From: Tenuifilaceae bacterium CYCD
GTDB taxonomy: Bacteria; Bacteroidota; Bacteroidia; Bacteroidales; Tenuifilaceae
DNA: 64,000 nucleotides
Reading direction: 5' to 3'
Assembly: GCA_036322835.1 (NCBI GenBank)
Contig: AP027304.1
Span: 2,480,001-2,544,000, forward strand
Shown here piece by piece: positions 26,457 through 36,862 of the stretch. Made by a program: the position numbers and the translations under genes. The notes under the pieces were generated by a model, which did no database searches, had not been told where the DNA came from, and saw nothing but the letters and a program-made list of their open reading frames with translations. Numbering within the stretch: the stretch's first letter is position 1; every line of letters begins with the position of its first letter.

Positions 26457-26981
26457 TTTTACTTGGCTTTCCCTAATTCGGATTTCCTTGATTATTTTCA
26501 CGGCAGAACCTCCTGTAAGTTTGCCGAAGGTCTCCTCTCCAATCATCATAACTGGGGCAAGAGAGCAACAGCCTAAACAGGCTACTGTTTCCAGCGTGAA
26601 AAGTCTGTCGGGGGTTGTGCCTCCATCTTCAACGCCCAATGCATCCTTTATTGCGGTGGATATTGCATCGGCACCTTGAACGTGGCAGGCTGTTCCGTGA
26701 CAAACCTTCACTATTTTTTTGCCAACTGGTTTTAACCTGAATTGTGCGTAGAATGTGGCTACGCCATACATATCGCTTAGGGTTAGTTCTGTTTCCTTTG
26801 CTAAAAGTTCAAAGGCGCTTTTAGGTATATACCCATAAACGGTTTGAACTCCCTGAAGTAATGGTATAAGACTACCTTTTTTGCCACGGTACTTGTTGAT
26901 TAACGGCATTATTAGCGATAGGTCAACTTCGCCGTCAATTTCAACAGTATCTACATTGTTGCTAATTCTCTGTATGCGCAT
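26445..26981 (-). CDS. NuoE-type [2Fe-2S] thioredoxin-like subunit
   Basis: A 178-aa subunit with an N-terminal helical bundle (about 20-80; GSLIPLLQGVQTVYGYIP) and a thioredoxin-like [2Fe-2S] domain using Cys94, Cys99, Cys135 and Cys139 (CHGTACHVQGAD and CLGCCSLAPVMMI). It accepts electrons from or gives them to the NuoF-type flavin site. It is the first gene of the minus-strand redox operon. A perfect dyad lies 110-131 bp upstream of its start. Complex I, hydrogenase and StnA homologues all share this fold; the operon points to the StnA-like role. Confidence 0.9.
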   Translation of the reverse strand: MRIQRISNNVDTVEIDGEVDLSLIMPLINKYRGKKGSLIPLLQGVQTVYGYIPKSAFELLAKETELTLSDMYGVATFYAQFRLKPVGKKIVKVCHGTACHVQGADAISTAIKDALGVEDGGTTPDRLFTLETVACLGCCSLAPVMMIGEETFGKLTGGSAVKIIKEIRIRESQVKSES

Positions 26982-27090
26982 CGCAGAGGTTAATTATTTG
27001 ATTAATAAGAAGGTTGTTTGTTTGCAGAAATTCGACCAAACATTTACAAAAAAAGCATTTTTTACTGATATTTCAATATATATGTTATTT

Positions 27091-27112
27091 GATATGCAAA
27101 TAAATGCATATC
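27091..27112. promoter_or_regulatory. Dyad site upstream of the redox operon (GATATGCA-n6-TGCATATC)
   Basis: Perfect 8-bp arms GATATGCA (27091-27098) and TGCATATC (27105-27112) with spacer AATAAA. Spacer length, arm sequence and A-rich centre match the site upstream of pruA (11014-11037), suggesting a shared operator. I found no exact TAnnTTTG box beside it. Confidence 0.6.
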
Positions 27113-27123
27113 GATTTAGAGCA

Positions 27124-27174
27124 TTCCAAAAAAGAACCCTGACAGGGTTTTAAATCCTGTCAGGGTTTTGGAAT
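27124..27174 (-). terminator. Terminator of gdhA
   Basis: A 12-bp perfect stem AACCCTGACAGG (27135-27146) / CCTGTCAGGGTT (27156-27167), extended by flanking TTCCAAAA/TTTTGGAA. On the minus strand it is followed by CTTTTTT. It begins 9 bp after the gdhA stop. Its symmetry could also stop transcription from the other side. Confidence 0.8.
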
Positions 27175-27176
27175 AC

Positions 27177-28865
<1,689 letters not shown>

Positions 28866-31800
28866 ATGGAACAAAATACAAACCCCGAAGAGTTTTTTCG
28901 ATTGCTAGCTCAAAGTAAGGAGCGATTGAAGGAACTTGCCGCTATAAATAACGCTGTTACAATTCTAAAAGAGGGTAAGCCAATTCCCGAAACACTACAT
29001 CAGTTTTGTTTGATTTTACCCGATGCCTGGCAATACCCTCAGTTTACAGTTGCTCGCGTTAAATATGGACAGTATGAGTTTCAAACGGTGGGATTCAAGG
29101 AAACGCCTTGGTGTCAGCGGCAGGGATTTGAATCTATTGATGGGAACTTTGGAGCGATTGAAATTTTCTATACAAGGGATTTTCCCAAAGAGTATGAAGG
29201 GCCATTTCTAAAGGAGGAGCGCGATTTAATAAATAACCTTTCCAACATTCTACTTGGTTATATCAATAGTATTAAGGGTCGTGATGTTATTCGAGAGGTG
29301 ATTATATCGCCAAAGAAAAAACAAGCGACAGAGGCTCCTCATACAAAGAAACTACTTCAACGATTTATCAACCAGCATAATGCAGACAGGGATGTTTATC
29401 ACGATTTGATGCCCTTTAAGGTTCACGAAATTCTTTTGATATCTACATTGTATGATGCCTATAGCATTGAACGTGAGGATAGGCTTACCGATAATATTTT
29501 GGGTGAGTACGCCAAGTTAAGCCTTTCGGGTGTGCCGCGTATTACGGGAGTTTCTACTCTCGATGAGGCATTAGAGAAATTGGAGGAGCGGTACTTCAAT
29601 ATGATTATTATTATGATGGGCGCCGATACGATAAGTCCTCTTAAAATGGCTTCGAGGATTAAGGAGGAATGTCAGCATATCCCTTTGTATCTGCTGGTAA
29701 ATAATAACTCTATTGTAAACGATATAGAGAAGAATCCTAACACCATTGTGGGTATAGATAAGATTTTTGTGTGGAATGGCGAACCTAAGATCTTTTTCTC
29801 CATGATCAAATTACTCGAGGACAAGGTTAACATTGAGAATGATACCCGGGTTGGGTTAACGCGGGTCATACTTTTGGTTGAGGATTCGCCTAAATACTAC
29901 TCGCGTTACCTACCATTGCTGTATGGTAGTGTGTTGGAGCAAACCAAAAGGATCATTGAAGATGTTAGTACTGACGACTTATACAAGGTTTTACGAATCA
30001 GAATTCGCCCCAAAATATTGTTGGCGGGCAACTACGAGGAGGCGATGGAACTTTTCAATCGGTATAAAAACTACATGCTATGCATGATATCCGATGTTAA
30101 GTTTTATAAGGATGGCGTTTTAGACAATAATGCTGGGGCTATGCTGGTGGAGCATGCGCGGAAAGCTCTTCCCAATCTACCCGTAATACTTCAATCGTAC
30201 GAGAAATCGAATGAGGAGATTGCTTTTAAACTTAAAGTTTCATTTCTGAATAAGAATTCCGAAAGTTTACTACAGGATATTAAGAGTTTCCTGAGTAACT
30301 ATTTAGGTTTTGGTGATTTTGTGTTTAAGGATCAGGAAGGAAACCCAATTGCAATTGCTGCAACTATGGAGGAATTCGAACGAGCATTGCGTATCATCCC
30401 CGATGAGAGTTTACTATATCACGCTCAAAAGAATCATTTCTCTATGTGGCTTTCTGCCCGTGGCGAAATTCAGGTTGCAAGGATTATACATCCTTCTAAA
30501 ATTGATGATTTCTCTGGCCCGTCAGAAATACGCGAGTATTTGTTGTACACGTTAAAGAAATATAGACAGGAGAAACGTCGTGGAAAGATTGTGGGGTTCG
30601 AAACCGACTGGGAGGTTGATGAGAGCAACATTGTTAGTCTTGCCGATGGCTCTTTTGGCGGAAAGGGTAGGGGGCTATCCTTTATCAATACGTTGATTTA
30701 TACTTTTGATATCACGCAATATACGCCCGATATCAATTTGCGAACACCGCGGACATCAATCATAGGAACTAATGAGTTCGAGTGTTTTATGGAGAAGAAC
30801 GATCTCTACGAGAAGGTGTTTGCGTCAAAAAATTATGAAGAGATAGAGCAGCATTTTATTAATGCCGAACTTTCGGATCAGTTAAAGATGAGGCTCGATA
30901 GGTTACTTCAAATTTACTATCGGCCTTTGGCTGTCCGTTCATCGGGAATGTTGGAGGATTCAATCATGCAACCTTTCGCAGGAATTTTCGAGACTTACTT
31001 AATCCCAAATTCTCATCCCGATAGGGCTGTCCGCTTGCAGCGTTTAATGAATGCTATAAAACTAGTTTATGCTTCGGTTTTCTCGCCAACCGCTTTAGCG
31101 TATATAAAGGCGCTAAATCTTCGGGTTGAGGATGAAAAGATGGCGGTAATAATTCAAGAAGTTGTTGGCGAAAAGTTCGGCAATTACTACTATCCGCATA
31201 TAAGCGGTGTGGCTCAATCGTATAATTACTACCCATTTGGGCATATAGAACCCGAGGATGGATTTGCCAATATAGCCATTGGCTTGGGTAAGTATGTTGT
31301 TGAGGGTGGACGGGCATATCGATTTTGCCCAAAATATCCAACTCTAATAAACTATACGTTGGATGATTTGATTAAAAATTCGCAGGTAGAATTTTTAGCG
31401 GTTGATATGGAGCGGCGCGAATACGATTTGATGACTGGAGACGAGGCAGGCTTGGCGCGTCTGGATTTGTTTGAGGCGGAGCAGCATGGAACATTAAAGC
31501 ATTGCGCATCAGTTTATAGTCCTGAGAATGGAAGCTTAACACCTGGTGTAAATCAGCCTGGGCCACGCGTAGTAAATTTTGCAAATATTCTTAAGTACAA
31601 CTATGTGCCATTGGCGCATACTATCGATGTAATCTTGGATATTGTTCAGGAAGCACTTGGTGCACCTTGTGAAATAGAGTTCGCAGTTGATCTTAATCGT
31701 GATGCTAACTATAAGGCATCATTTTTCTTGTTGCAAATAAAACCTCTAATGGGTAATGTGCAGGAGTACAAGATAAATCCCGATACAATTGAAAAGGATA

Positions 31801-32312
31801 AGCTGGTGCTGCTTTCGAACAATAGCATGGGTAATGGCTTAATCAGCACAATTTCTGATATAATTTATGTTGATAGGGAGGCTTTCGATAAGTCGATGAC
31901 GTTGGAGATGGCTAAAGAAATTGAGCACTTGAATGGCATCTTAATTGATGAAAACCGAAATTATATTCTGATTGGTCCAGGACGTTGGGGATCACGCGAT
32001 CGATGGATTGGCATTCCTGTTGCTTGGCCGCAAATTTCAAATGCCAAGGTGATTGTAGAGACAAGTTTTGATGATTTTCCTTTGGATGCATCGTACGGTT
32101 CACACTTTTTCCATAATGTAATATCTATGAATGTGGGGTATTGCTCCGTTGGAAATTATGATAGTTACTCCCTTATTTCGTGGGATAGACTTGATGCGTT
32201 ACCTGTTGTCAACCGAACAAAGTTCTTTAAGCATGTTCGATTCCCAGAACCGTTAGAAATTCGGATGGATGGGTCACAAAGGTTGATTGCTGTGAGTTTT
32301 AGCAAAGATTAA
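28866..32312 (+). CDS. PEP/pyruvate-binding domain protein with receiver-like domains
   Basis: An 1148-aa multidomain protein. A GAF-like N-terminus (about 15-135) is followed by two receiver-like domains (about 185-320 and 333-470; the second begins VILLVEDSPKYYSRYLPLLY). An ATP-grasp domain of the pyruvate phosphate dikinase/PEP synthase type starts near 590 (LADGSFGGKGRGLSFIN) and includes LAVRSSGMLEDS (688-699) and the C-terminal GPGRWGSRDRWIG. The phosphohistidine swivel domain and the PEP-utilising TIM barrel of true PEP synthase are absent. It is therefore probably not a complete PEP synthase; it may phosphorylate a partner protein or act in signalling, which is inference. Similar fusions occur in Bacteroidota. 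Confidence 0.78.
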   Translation: MEQNTNPEEFFRLLAQSKERLKELAAINNAVTILKEGKPIPETLHQFCLILPDAWQYPQFTVARVKYGQYEFQTVGFKETPWCQRQGFESIDGNFGAIEIFYTRDFPKEYEGPFLKEERDLINNLSNILLGYINSIKGRDVIREVIISPKKKQATEAPHTKKLLQRFINQHNADRDVYHDLMPFKVHEILLISTLYDAYSIEREDRLTDNILGEYAKLSLSGVPRITGVSTLDEALEKLEERYFNMIIIMMGADTISPLKMASRIKEECQHIPLYLLVNNNSIVNDIEKNPNTIVGIDKIFVWNGEPKIFFSMIKLLEDKVNIENDTRVGLTRVILLVEDSPKYYSRYLPLLYGSVLEQTKRIIEDVSTDDLYKVLRIRIRPKILLAGNYEEAMELFNRYKNYMLCMISDVKFYKDGVLDNNAGAMLVEHARKALPNLPVILQSYEKSNEEIAFKLKVSFLNKNSESLLQDIKSFLSNYLGFGDFVFKDQEGNPIAIAATMEEFERALRIIPDESLLYHAQKNHFSMWLSARGEIQVARIIHPSKIDDFSGPSEIREYLLYTLKKYRQEKRRGKIVGFETDWEVDESNIVSLADGSFGGKGRGLSFINTLIYTFDITQYTPDINLRTPRTSIIGTNEFECFMEKNDLYEKVFASKNYEEIEQHFINAELSDQLKMRLDRLLQIYYRPLAVRSSGMLEDSIMQPFAGIFETYLIPNSHPDRAVRLQRLMNAIKLVYASVFSPTALAYIKALNLRVEDEKMAVIIQEVVGEKFGNYYYPHISGVAQSYNYYPFGHIEPEDGFANIAIGLGKYVVEGGRAYRFCPKYPTLINYTLDDLIKNSQVEFLAVDMERREYDLMTGDEAGLARLDLFEAEQHGTLKHCASVYSPENGSLTPGVNQPGPRVVNFANILKYNYVPLAHTIDVILDIVQEALGAPCEIEFAVDLNRDANYKASFFLLQIKPLMGNVQEYKINPDTIEKDKLVLLSNNSMGNGLISTISDIIYVDREAFDKSMTLEMAKEIEHLNGILIDENRNYILIGPGRWGSRDRWIGIPVAWPQISNAKVIVETSFDDFPLDASYGSHFFHNVISMNVGYCSVGNYDSYSLISWDRLDALPVVNRTKFFKHVRFPEPLEIRMDGSQRLIAVSFSKD

Positions 32313-32335
32313 TGCTATCAGTTATTCTCCTTTGC

Positions 32336-32343
32336 TAAATTTG
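32336..32343 (+). promoter_or_regulatory. Possible -7 box abutting the mnmD start
   Basis: TAAATTTG fits TAnnTTTG and ends 4 bp before the ATG at 32348, so a transcript would start at or near the start codon. No TTTG sits at the expected -33 distance, so this is weak. Confidence 0.35.
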
Positions 32344-32347
32344 CATC

Positions 32348-33016
32348 ATGCAAAATGATAATCTTCATATTACGGCCGATGGCTCACATACGTTGTATTC
32401 GGAGGTACATAATGCCTACTATCATTCCTTGAATGGGGCATTAACAGAGTCATTGCACATCTTTATTGATGCTGGTTATCTGTTCATATCAAATCAATTT
32501 AATCAGATTTCAATACTTGAAGTTGGTTTAGGTTCTGGGTTGAATGCGGCTTTAACGGCCAAGGAGTCTTCTGAACTTGCTATTCAAACTGAATACACTG
32601 CAATTGAACTATATCCAATATCTAAGCAACAGATTGCGAATTTAAATTACAATCAAATCTTAGCGTCTGGAGTTGCAGAATTTTGGATCAACATAATGCT
32701 TGCTGAATGGGGTGGATTTGTAACCATTAACGATTATTTCAATGTTATTAAGTTGAATTCCGATTTCACCAAATGGGTTCCGGATAAAACATTCAACCTG
32801 ATTTATTTCGATGCATTTGCCCCTGAAGATCAACCCGAGATGTGGTCTGCTGAAATGTTTCAAAAACTTTATGATGCCCTTTCGGTTGGAGGCGTTTTGG
32901 TTACCTATTCATCGAAAGGAATTGTAAAGCAGGCTTTAAGATCTGTTGGATTTAAGGTTGAACGGCTTGCTGGGCCTCCCGGGAAACGGCATATTTTAAG
33001 GGCGGTGAAAGGATGA
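32348..33016 (+). CDS. mnmD: tRNA 5-methylaminomethyl-2-thiouridine methyltransferase-like protein
   Basis: A 222-aa Rossmann methyltransferase of the MnmD type (the stand-alone equivalent of the MnmC N-domain), which uses SAM to complete mnm5s2U34 in tRNA wobble positions. Motifs are HITADGSHTLYS near the N-terminus, the SAM loop LEVGLGSGLNAALTA (about 58-72), NLIYFDAFAPEDQPEMWS (about 153-170) with the DAFxP catalytic signature, and the C-terminal GPPGKRHILRA. There is no C-terminal oxidase domain, as expected. It lies 35 bp after the PEP-binding protein gene; a shared function is unlikely. Confidence 0.85.
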   Translation: MQNDNLHITADGSHTLYSEVHNAYYHSLNGALTESLHIFIDAGYLFISNQFNQISILEVGLGSGLNAALTAKESSELAIQTEYTAIELYPISKQQIANLNYNQILASGVAEFWINIMLAEWGGFVTINDYFNVIKLNSDFTKWVPDKTFNLIYFDAFAPEDQPEMWSAEMFQKLYDALSVGGVLVTYSSKGIVKQALRSVGFKVERLAGPPGKRHILRAVKG

Positions 33017-33046
33017 TTATAGTGTATCATCTATGGGCTTGCAAGA

Positions 33047-33108
33047 CATTCTACATTCTAACTCCTAAATTCTGACTTCTGGTTCCTCTGCAACAAACTT
33101 CACATTCT
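33047..33108. repeat. Degenerate ACATTCT/ATTCTGACTTC array
   Basis: Short related words (ACATTCTACATTCTAACTCC, AAATTCTGACTTCTGGTTCC, CACATTCTG) fill the spacer between mnmD and the phosphohexomutase gene. They form another sequence class of the intergenic motif chains seen elsewhere in this window. Confidence 0.5.
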
Positions 33109-33186
33109 GTTATTTTTCATTTTCTTGGTAAAAAATTATATTTTTACGGCTTAATGAATATTGTATAACTATAAATCTTTAAAATC

Positions 33187-34530
33187 ATGGGAGCATTTCA
33201 TGCATACGACATTCGTGGTATTTACAATAAGGACTTTAACAAGGATGATGCCTACAAAGTAGGATTTTTCTTGGTGGAACTGCTTAAAACCGATAAGGTT
33301 TTGGTAGGAAGAGATGCCCGCGAATCGTCTGATGAGATATATGAGTATTTAACCAATGGAATTACCGATGCCGGTGCCGATGTGTATACTTTAGGGTTGG
33401 CCACAACTCCAATGGTTTACTATGCAACAGCAAAAGGAAATTTCAATGCTTCGGTGCAAATTACAGCATCGCACAATCCTCGCGAGTACAACGGGATGAA
33501 GGTGTCGCGCGAGAATGCCGAACCTGTTGGTTACGATACTGGCCTAAAGTTTATTGAGGATAAGATGAAAACAACGCCAGTTGTCCCTGTTGCTAAAAAA
33601 GGAAAAATTATTGATCACAATATAAGGCAGGAGTACATCGCGTTCCTTAATGGATTCAAGCGCGATTATTCTAATCTTTCGGTTGGTATCGATTGCTCAA
33701 ATGGTATGGCTGCGCTTATTATCAAGGATATTCTTGGTCATACTCCAGTGTACTTGTACGATGAGTTGGATGGAACATTCCCTAACCATGAGGCAAATCC
33801 ATTGATTCCTGAGAATGTGGTAGATCTTCAGAATTTGGTTCGTAAGCATAAATGCGATTTCGGTATCATTTTCGATGGAGATGCCGACCGTGTTATGTTT
33901 GTCGACGAAAATGCCCGCTTTATCTCTCCTGACCTGATGATTGGTCTTTTGGGTCACTATTTCCTTGAGGAAAAGGGCTTGAAGGGCAACGTACTACAGG
34001 ATATCAGAACATCTAAGGCTGTTGGCGAGTACCTAACCCCAATGGGTGCAACTATGCATACTTGGCGTGTGGGTCGTGCTTTTGCTGCCAAGAAACTTCG
34101 CGAGATTGATGGAATTTACGGTGGCGAGCTTGCTGGTCACTACTATTTCCGCGATTTCTTCTACTCCGACTCTGGAATGCTTGCTTGTATTCTGATTATG
34201 AATATAGTTAGTAAGATGAAGGAGAAAGGCTTAAAGTTGTCGCAGGTGATAGATAAGATTGAAACCTATGCCAATTCTGGCGAAATCAACTTCAAGATTG
34301 AGAAAAAGCGCGAGGCTATGGATGCCGTTCGCAATTTCTTTATCAACAGCGAAAAACCAACCGCATCGTACGATTTTGATGGTTACCGTGTGGAGTTCCC
34401 CGATTGGTGGTTCAACATTCGCCCTTCGAACACAGAGCCCTACCTGCGTTTTATTGCCGAGGCAAAAACAACCGCAATGCTGGACGAGAAGGTAAGCAAG
34501 GCCAAGGAGATTATTAATAGTATTAAGTAG
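33187..34530 (+). CDS. Phosphomannomutase/phosphoglucomutase
   Basis: A 447-aa alpha-D-phosphohexomutase that moves phosphate between C1 and C6 of glucose or mannose phosphates, feeding glycan and nucleotide-sugar synthesis. Domain motifs in order are the phosphoserine loop TASHNPREYNGMKVS (about 97-111), the metal loop FDGDADRVMFVDE (about 229-241), the sugar loop GGELAGHYYFRD (about 318-329) and the phosphate-binding loop RPSNTEPYLRF (about 413-423). The start at MGAFHAYDIRGIYN is typical. A good terminator follows, so it is probably monocistronic. Confidence 0.92.
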   Translation: MGAFHAYDIRGIYNKDFNKDDAYKVGFFLVELLKTDKVLVGRDARESSDEIYEYLTNGITDAGADVYTLGLATTPMVYYATAKGNFNASVQITASHNPREYNGMKVSRENAEPVGYDTGLKFIEDKMKTTPVVPVAKKGKIIDHNIRQEYIAFLNGFKRDYSNLSVGIDCSNGMAALIIKDILGHTPVYLYDELDGTFPNHEANPLIPENVVDLQNLVRKHKCDFGIIFDGDADRVMFVDENARFISPDLMIGLLGHYFLEEKGLKGNVLQDIRTSKAVGEYLTPMGATMHTWRVGRAFAAKKLREIDGIYGGELAGHYYFRDFFYSDSGMLACILIMNIVSKMKEKGLKLSQVIDKIETYANSGEINFKIEKKREAMDAVRNFFINSEKPTASYDFDGYRVEFPDWWFNIRPSNTEPYLRFIAEAKTTAMLDEKVSKAKEIINSIK

Positions 34531-34569
34531 TAAGTTGGAAGTAAGAAGACTTAATGCATATCGTTTAAG

Positions 34570-34606
34570 GATGCCCCGTTCGGTTGAGCGGGGTATCTTT
34601 TTTAGA
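34570..34606 (+). terminator. Terminator of the phosphohexomutase gene
   Basis: Stem GATGCCCCG (34570-34578) / CGGGGTATC (34589-34597), 10-nt loop, followed by TTTTTTTA. It is 40 bp after the stop. Confidence 0.85.
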
Positions 34607-34619
34607 ATCTTTAATATTC

Positions 34620-34655
34620 TTTGATGTTTATGCGATATTAAAAATATTACCTTTG
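34620..34655 (+). promoter_or_regulatory. Likely promoter of the DUF5687 gene
   Basis: A -7 box TACCTTTG (34648-34655) fits TAnnTTTG. A TTTG at 34620-34623 lies 24 nt upstream, slightly longer than the usual 19-21, so the -33 assignment is tentative. The box is 45 bp before the ATG. Confidence 0.5.
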
Positions 34656-34700
34656 ATTACATAAATTGAAATCTTTAAAAATGGTTATTAAAAAACGTCT

Positions 34701-36161
34701 ATGTATCAATTACTAGTTCATTTTTGGAAGGAGAAATTACGGTCTCCATTTTGGCAGAAAAGCATTTTTATTAATATCCTTTTAGGCTTTATTGGTATTT
34801 ACCTTGCGTTAAATATTCTGATGCTTGGTTTCTTTGCCGATAAAATTGTTGCTGAAGTATTCCCAAATCAGGATGTGTTGGCGGCATTCAACCGTTTGTT
34901 GTTCTACTACTTCGGGTTCGATATTGTAATTCGGTTCTTTTTGCAGCAATTACCCGTAATGTCAATTCAGCCCTATTTAGCACTACCAGTAAAGAAAAGT
35001 ACTTTGTTGCATTTCCCATTGGTGCGGAGTGTGTTTAACTTTCTCAACCTCTTTGCGCTGCTTTTAATTTTACCTTTTTTCTTTAAGGTTGTTTTAAGCA
35101 CGCAAACGCCTTTATACAGTGTTTCGTGGATTGTGTCGGTAATATCGTTTATTGCTTTTAATAACTTCTTAAATTTTACCGCGAAGAAGTATTTTGTAAA
35201 GAAGCCACTGTTGGTTATACTGTGGATAGTTGCCTTGTCAATATTTATCTACCTCGATATTGCAAAAATTATCTCTGTTTCATCGTTATTTAGCAATGCG
35301 CTTGGCTTGTTGAGCCAAACCGCTCTATTTGCTTTGCTCCCAGTAGTGTTGGCCGTAGTGTCGTATTATGTAGCCTACGAGTTGCTTCGAAGGAACGCAT
35401 ACATTGAGGGCGTAGAGAAGCAAAACAATGCAAAATCGACTTCATTCCAGTTCTTATCGGGCTACGGGTTAATTGGAACGCTAATTGGCTCGGAGTTGAA
35501 ATTGATATTCAGGAATAAACGACCAAAATCCTCGGTTTTTCTCAGTATCTTCTTTTTGCTCTACGGGATTATTTTTTATAATGATCTATATCTAAACAAT
35601 CCTTATATGCTTGCATTTGTGGGGATATTTCTTACCTCTAACCTTGCAATGTTCTACTATCAGTTTGCTTTTTCGTGGGAGAGTTCCTTTTACGATACGT
35701 TCCTAGTGCATCGTATATCCACCTTCAACTTTGTTTTGGCAAAGTATTACCTATTTGCAATAATGTGCGTGTTGAGTTATTTGGTAACGCTACCTTATGC
35801 ATTTATCGACTCAAAAATCGCATTTATAAATGCTGCAATGCTTTTTTACAATGTAGGTATTACATCAATTATACTATTCTTTGCAGGTTCTTTTAGTACT
35901 TCGAGTATCGATTTAGGTCGAAGTCAATTTATGAATTACCAGGGTACTGGCGCACATCATTTCCTTATGATGATTCCGCTTTTTGGAATTCCAATGATAA
36001 TTATACTGTTGTTCGACTTCGCAGGAATGAAAGAACTCGGATTTTACGGTGTTGCCATATTGGGGGTAGTTGCAATTATGCTCCATAAGCAGTTGGTCGG
36101 ATTTATCAGCAAAAGACTTGTTAAAAGAAAGTATATTATGTCAAGTGGTTTCAGAAAATAA
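34701..36161 (+). CDS. DUF5687 family membrane protein (ABC permease-like)
   Basis: A 486-aa inner-membrane protein with roughly ten to twelve hydrophobic helices and a cytoplasmic loop (about 225-275) containing ELKLIFRNKRPKS. It matches the DUF5687 family, the likely permease partner of an ABC ATPase encoded immediately downstream (11-bp gap). This arrangement implies an exporter or drug/peptide transporter of unknown substrate. The gene is preceded by a promoter-like sequence and followed in the same run by an ATPase and a Ser/Thr kinase gene. Confidence 0.8.
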   Translation: MYQLLVHFWKEKLRSPFWQKSIFINILLGFIGIYLALNILMLGFFADKIVAEVFPNQDVLAAFNRLLFYYFGFDIVIRFFLQQLPVMSIQPYLALPVKKSTLLHFPLVRSVFNFLNLFALLLILPFFFKVVLSTQTPLYSVSWIVSVISFIAFNNFLNFTAKKYFVKKPLLVILWIVALSIFIYLDIAKIISVSSLFSNALGLLSQTALFALLPVVLAVVSYYVAYELLRRNAYIEGVEKQNNAKSTSFQFLSGYGLIGTLIGSELKLIFRNKRPKSSVFLSIFFLLYGIIFYNDLYLNNPYMLAFVGIFLTSNLAMFYYQFAFSWESSFYDTFLVHRISTFNFVLAKYYLFAIMCVLSYLVTLPYAFIDSKIAFINAAMLFYNVGITSIILFFAGSFSTSSIDLGRSQFMNYQGTGAHHFLMMIPLFGIPMIIILLFDFAGMKELGFYGVAILGVVAIMLHKQLVGFISKRLVKRKYIMSSGFRK

Positions 36162-36172
36162 TAATTATAGCT

Positions 36173-36862
36173 ATGATAGAGATTTTAAAACTTCAAAAAG
36201 TATATAGTCAGAGTTTTGCACTTACTATTGAAAATCTAAAAATTAATAAGGGTGAACTCGTTGGCCTTGTTGGTAATAATGGTGCAGGGAAAACAACGTT
36301 ATTGAGTTTGATACTCGATTTAATCAAGGCTACCGACGGACATGTGAAATCCAAAGATTTGCAGGTTGATAAAACAGACGATTGGAAAAACTATACTGGC
36401 TCTTATCTTAACGAGCGTTTCTTAATTCCTTATCTTACTCCAATGGAGTTTTTTGAGTTTGTTGGAAATTTGTACGGAAAAAATAAGTCCGACATTGCAA
36501 TCTTCTTGAAGGAAAATGAGGATTTCTTCTCAATTGAGGATGATGACTTGTATATACGAGAACTATCTGCTGGAAATAAAAACAAGGTTGGTATATTGGC
36601 AACAATGATATCAAATCCAGAAATAATTATTCTCGACGAACCTTTTGCAAACCTAGACCCCAGTTCTCAGCTTTGGTTAAAATCTAAATTGAAGGATTTG
36701 AACGCTAAGGGTACAACCATAATTATATCGAGTCACGATTTAATGCACGTTACGGAGATTTGCTCCCGAATTTTGATTCTCGAGAATGGTAAAATTGTAA
36801 ACGATAGCAAAACGCACAGTAACAGCTTGCAGGAGTTGGAGAGTTACTTTAAACTGAATTAA
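36173..36862 (+). CDS. ABC transporter ATP-binding protein
   Basis: A 229-aa ATPase with Walker A GNNGAGKTT (34-42), signature LSAGNKNKVGIL (about 140), Walker B IIILDEPFANLDP (about 160) and H-loop ISSHDLMH. The degenerate signature (LSAGN) is common in BcrA-type efflux ATPases. It pairs with the preceding DUF5687 permease to form the transporter. Its stop codon overlaps the kinase start by one base (TAATG), so the three genes should be co-translated. Confidence 0.9.
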   Translation: MIEILKLQKVYSQSFALTIENLKINKGELVGLVGNNGAGKTTLLSLILDLIKATDGHVKSKDLQVDKTDDWKNYTGSYLNERFLIPYLTPMEFFEFVGNLYGKNKSDIAIFLKENEDFFSIEDDDLYIRELSAGNKNKVGILATMISNPEIIILDEPFANLDPSSQLWLKSKLKDLNAKGTTIIISSHDLMHVTEICSRILILENGKIVNDSKTHSNSLQELESYFKLN

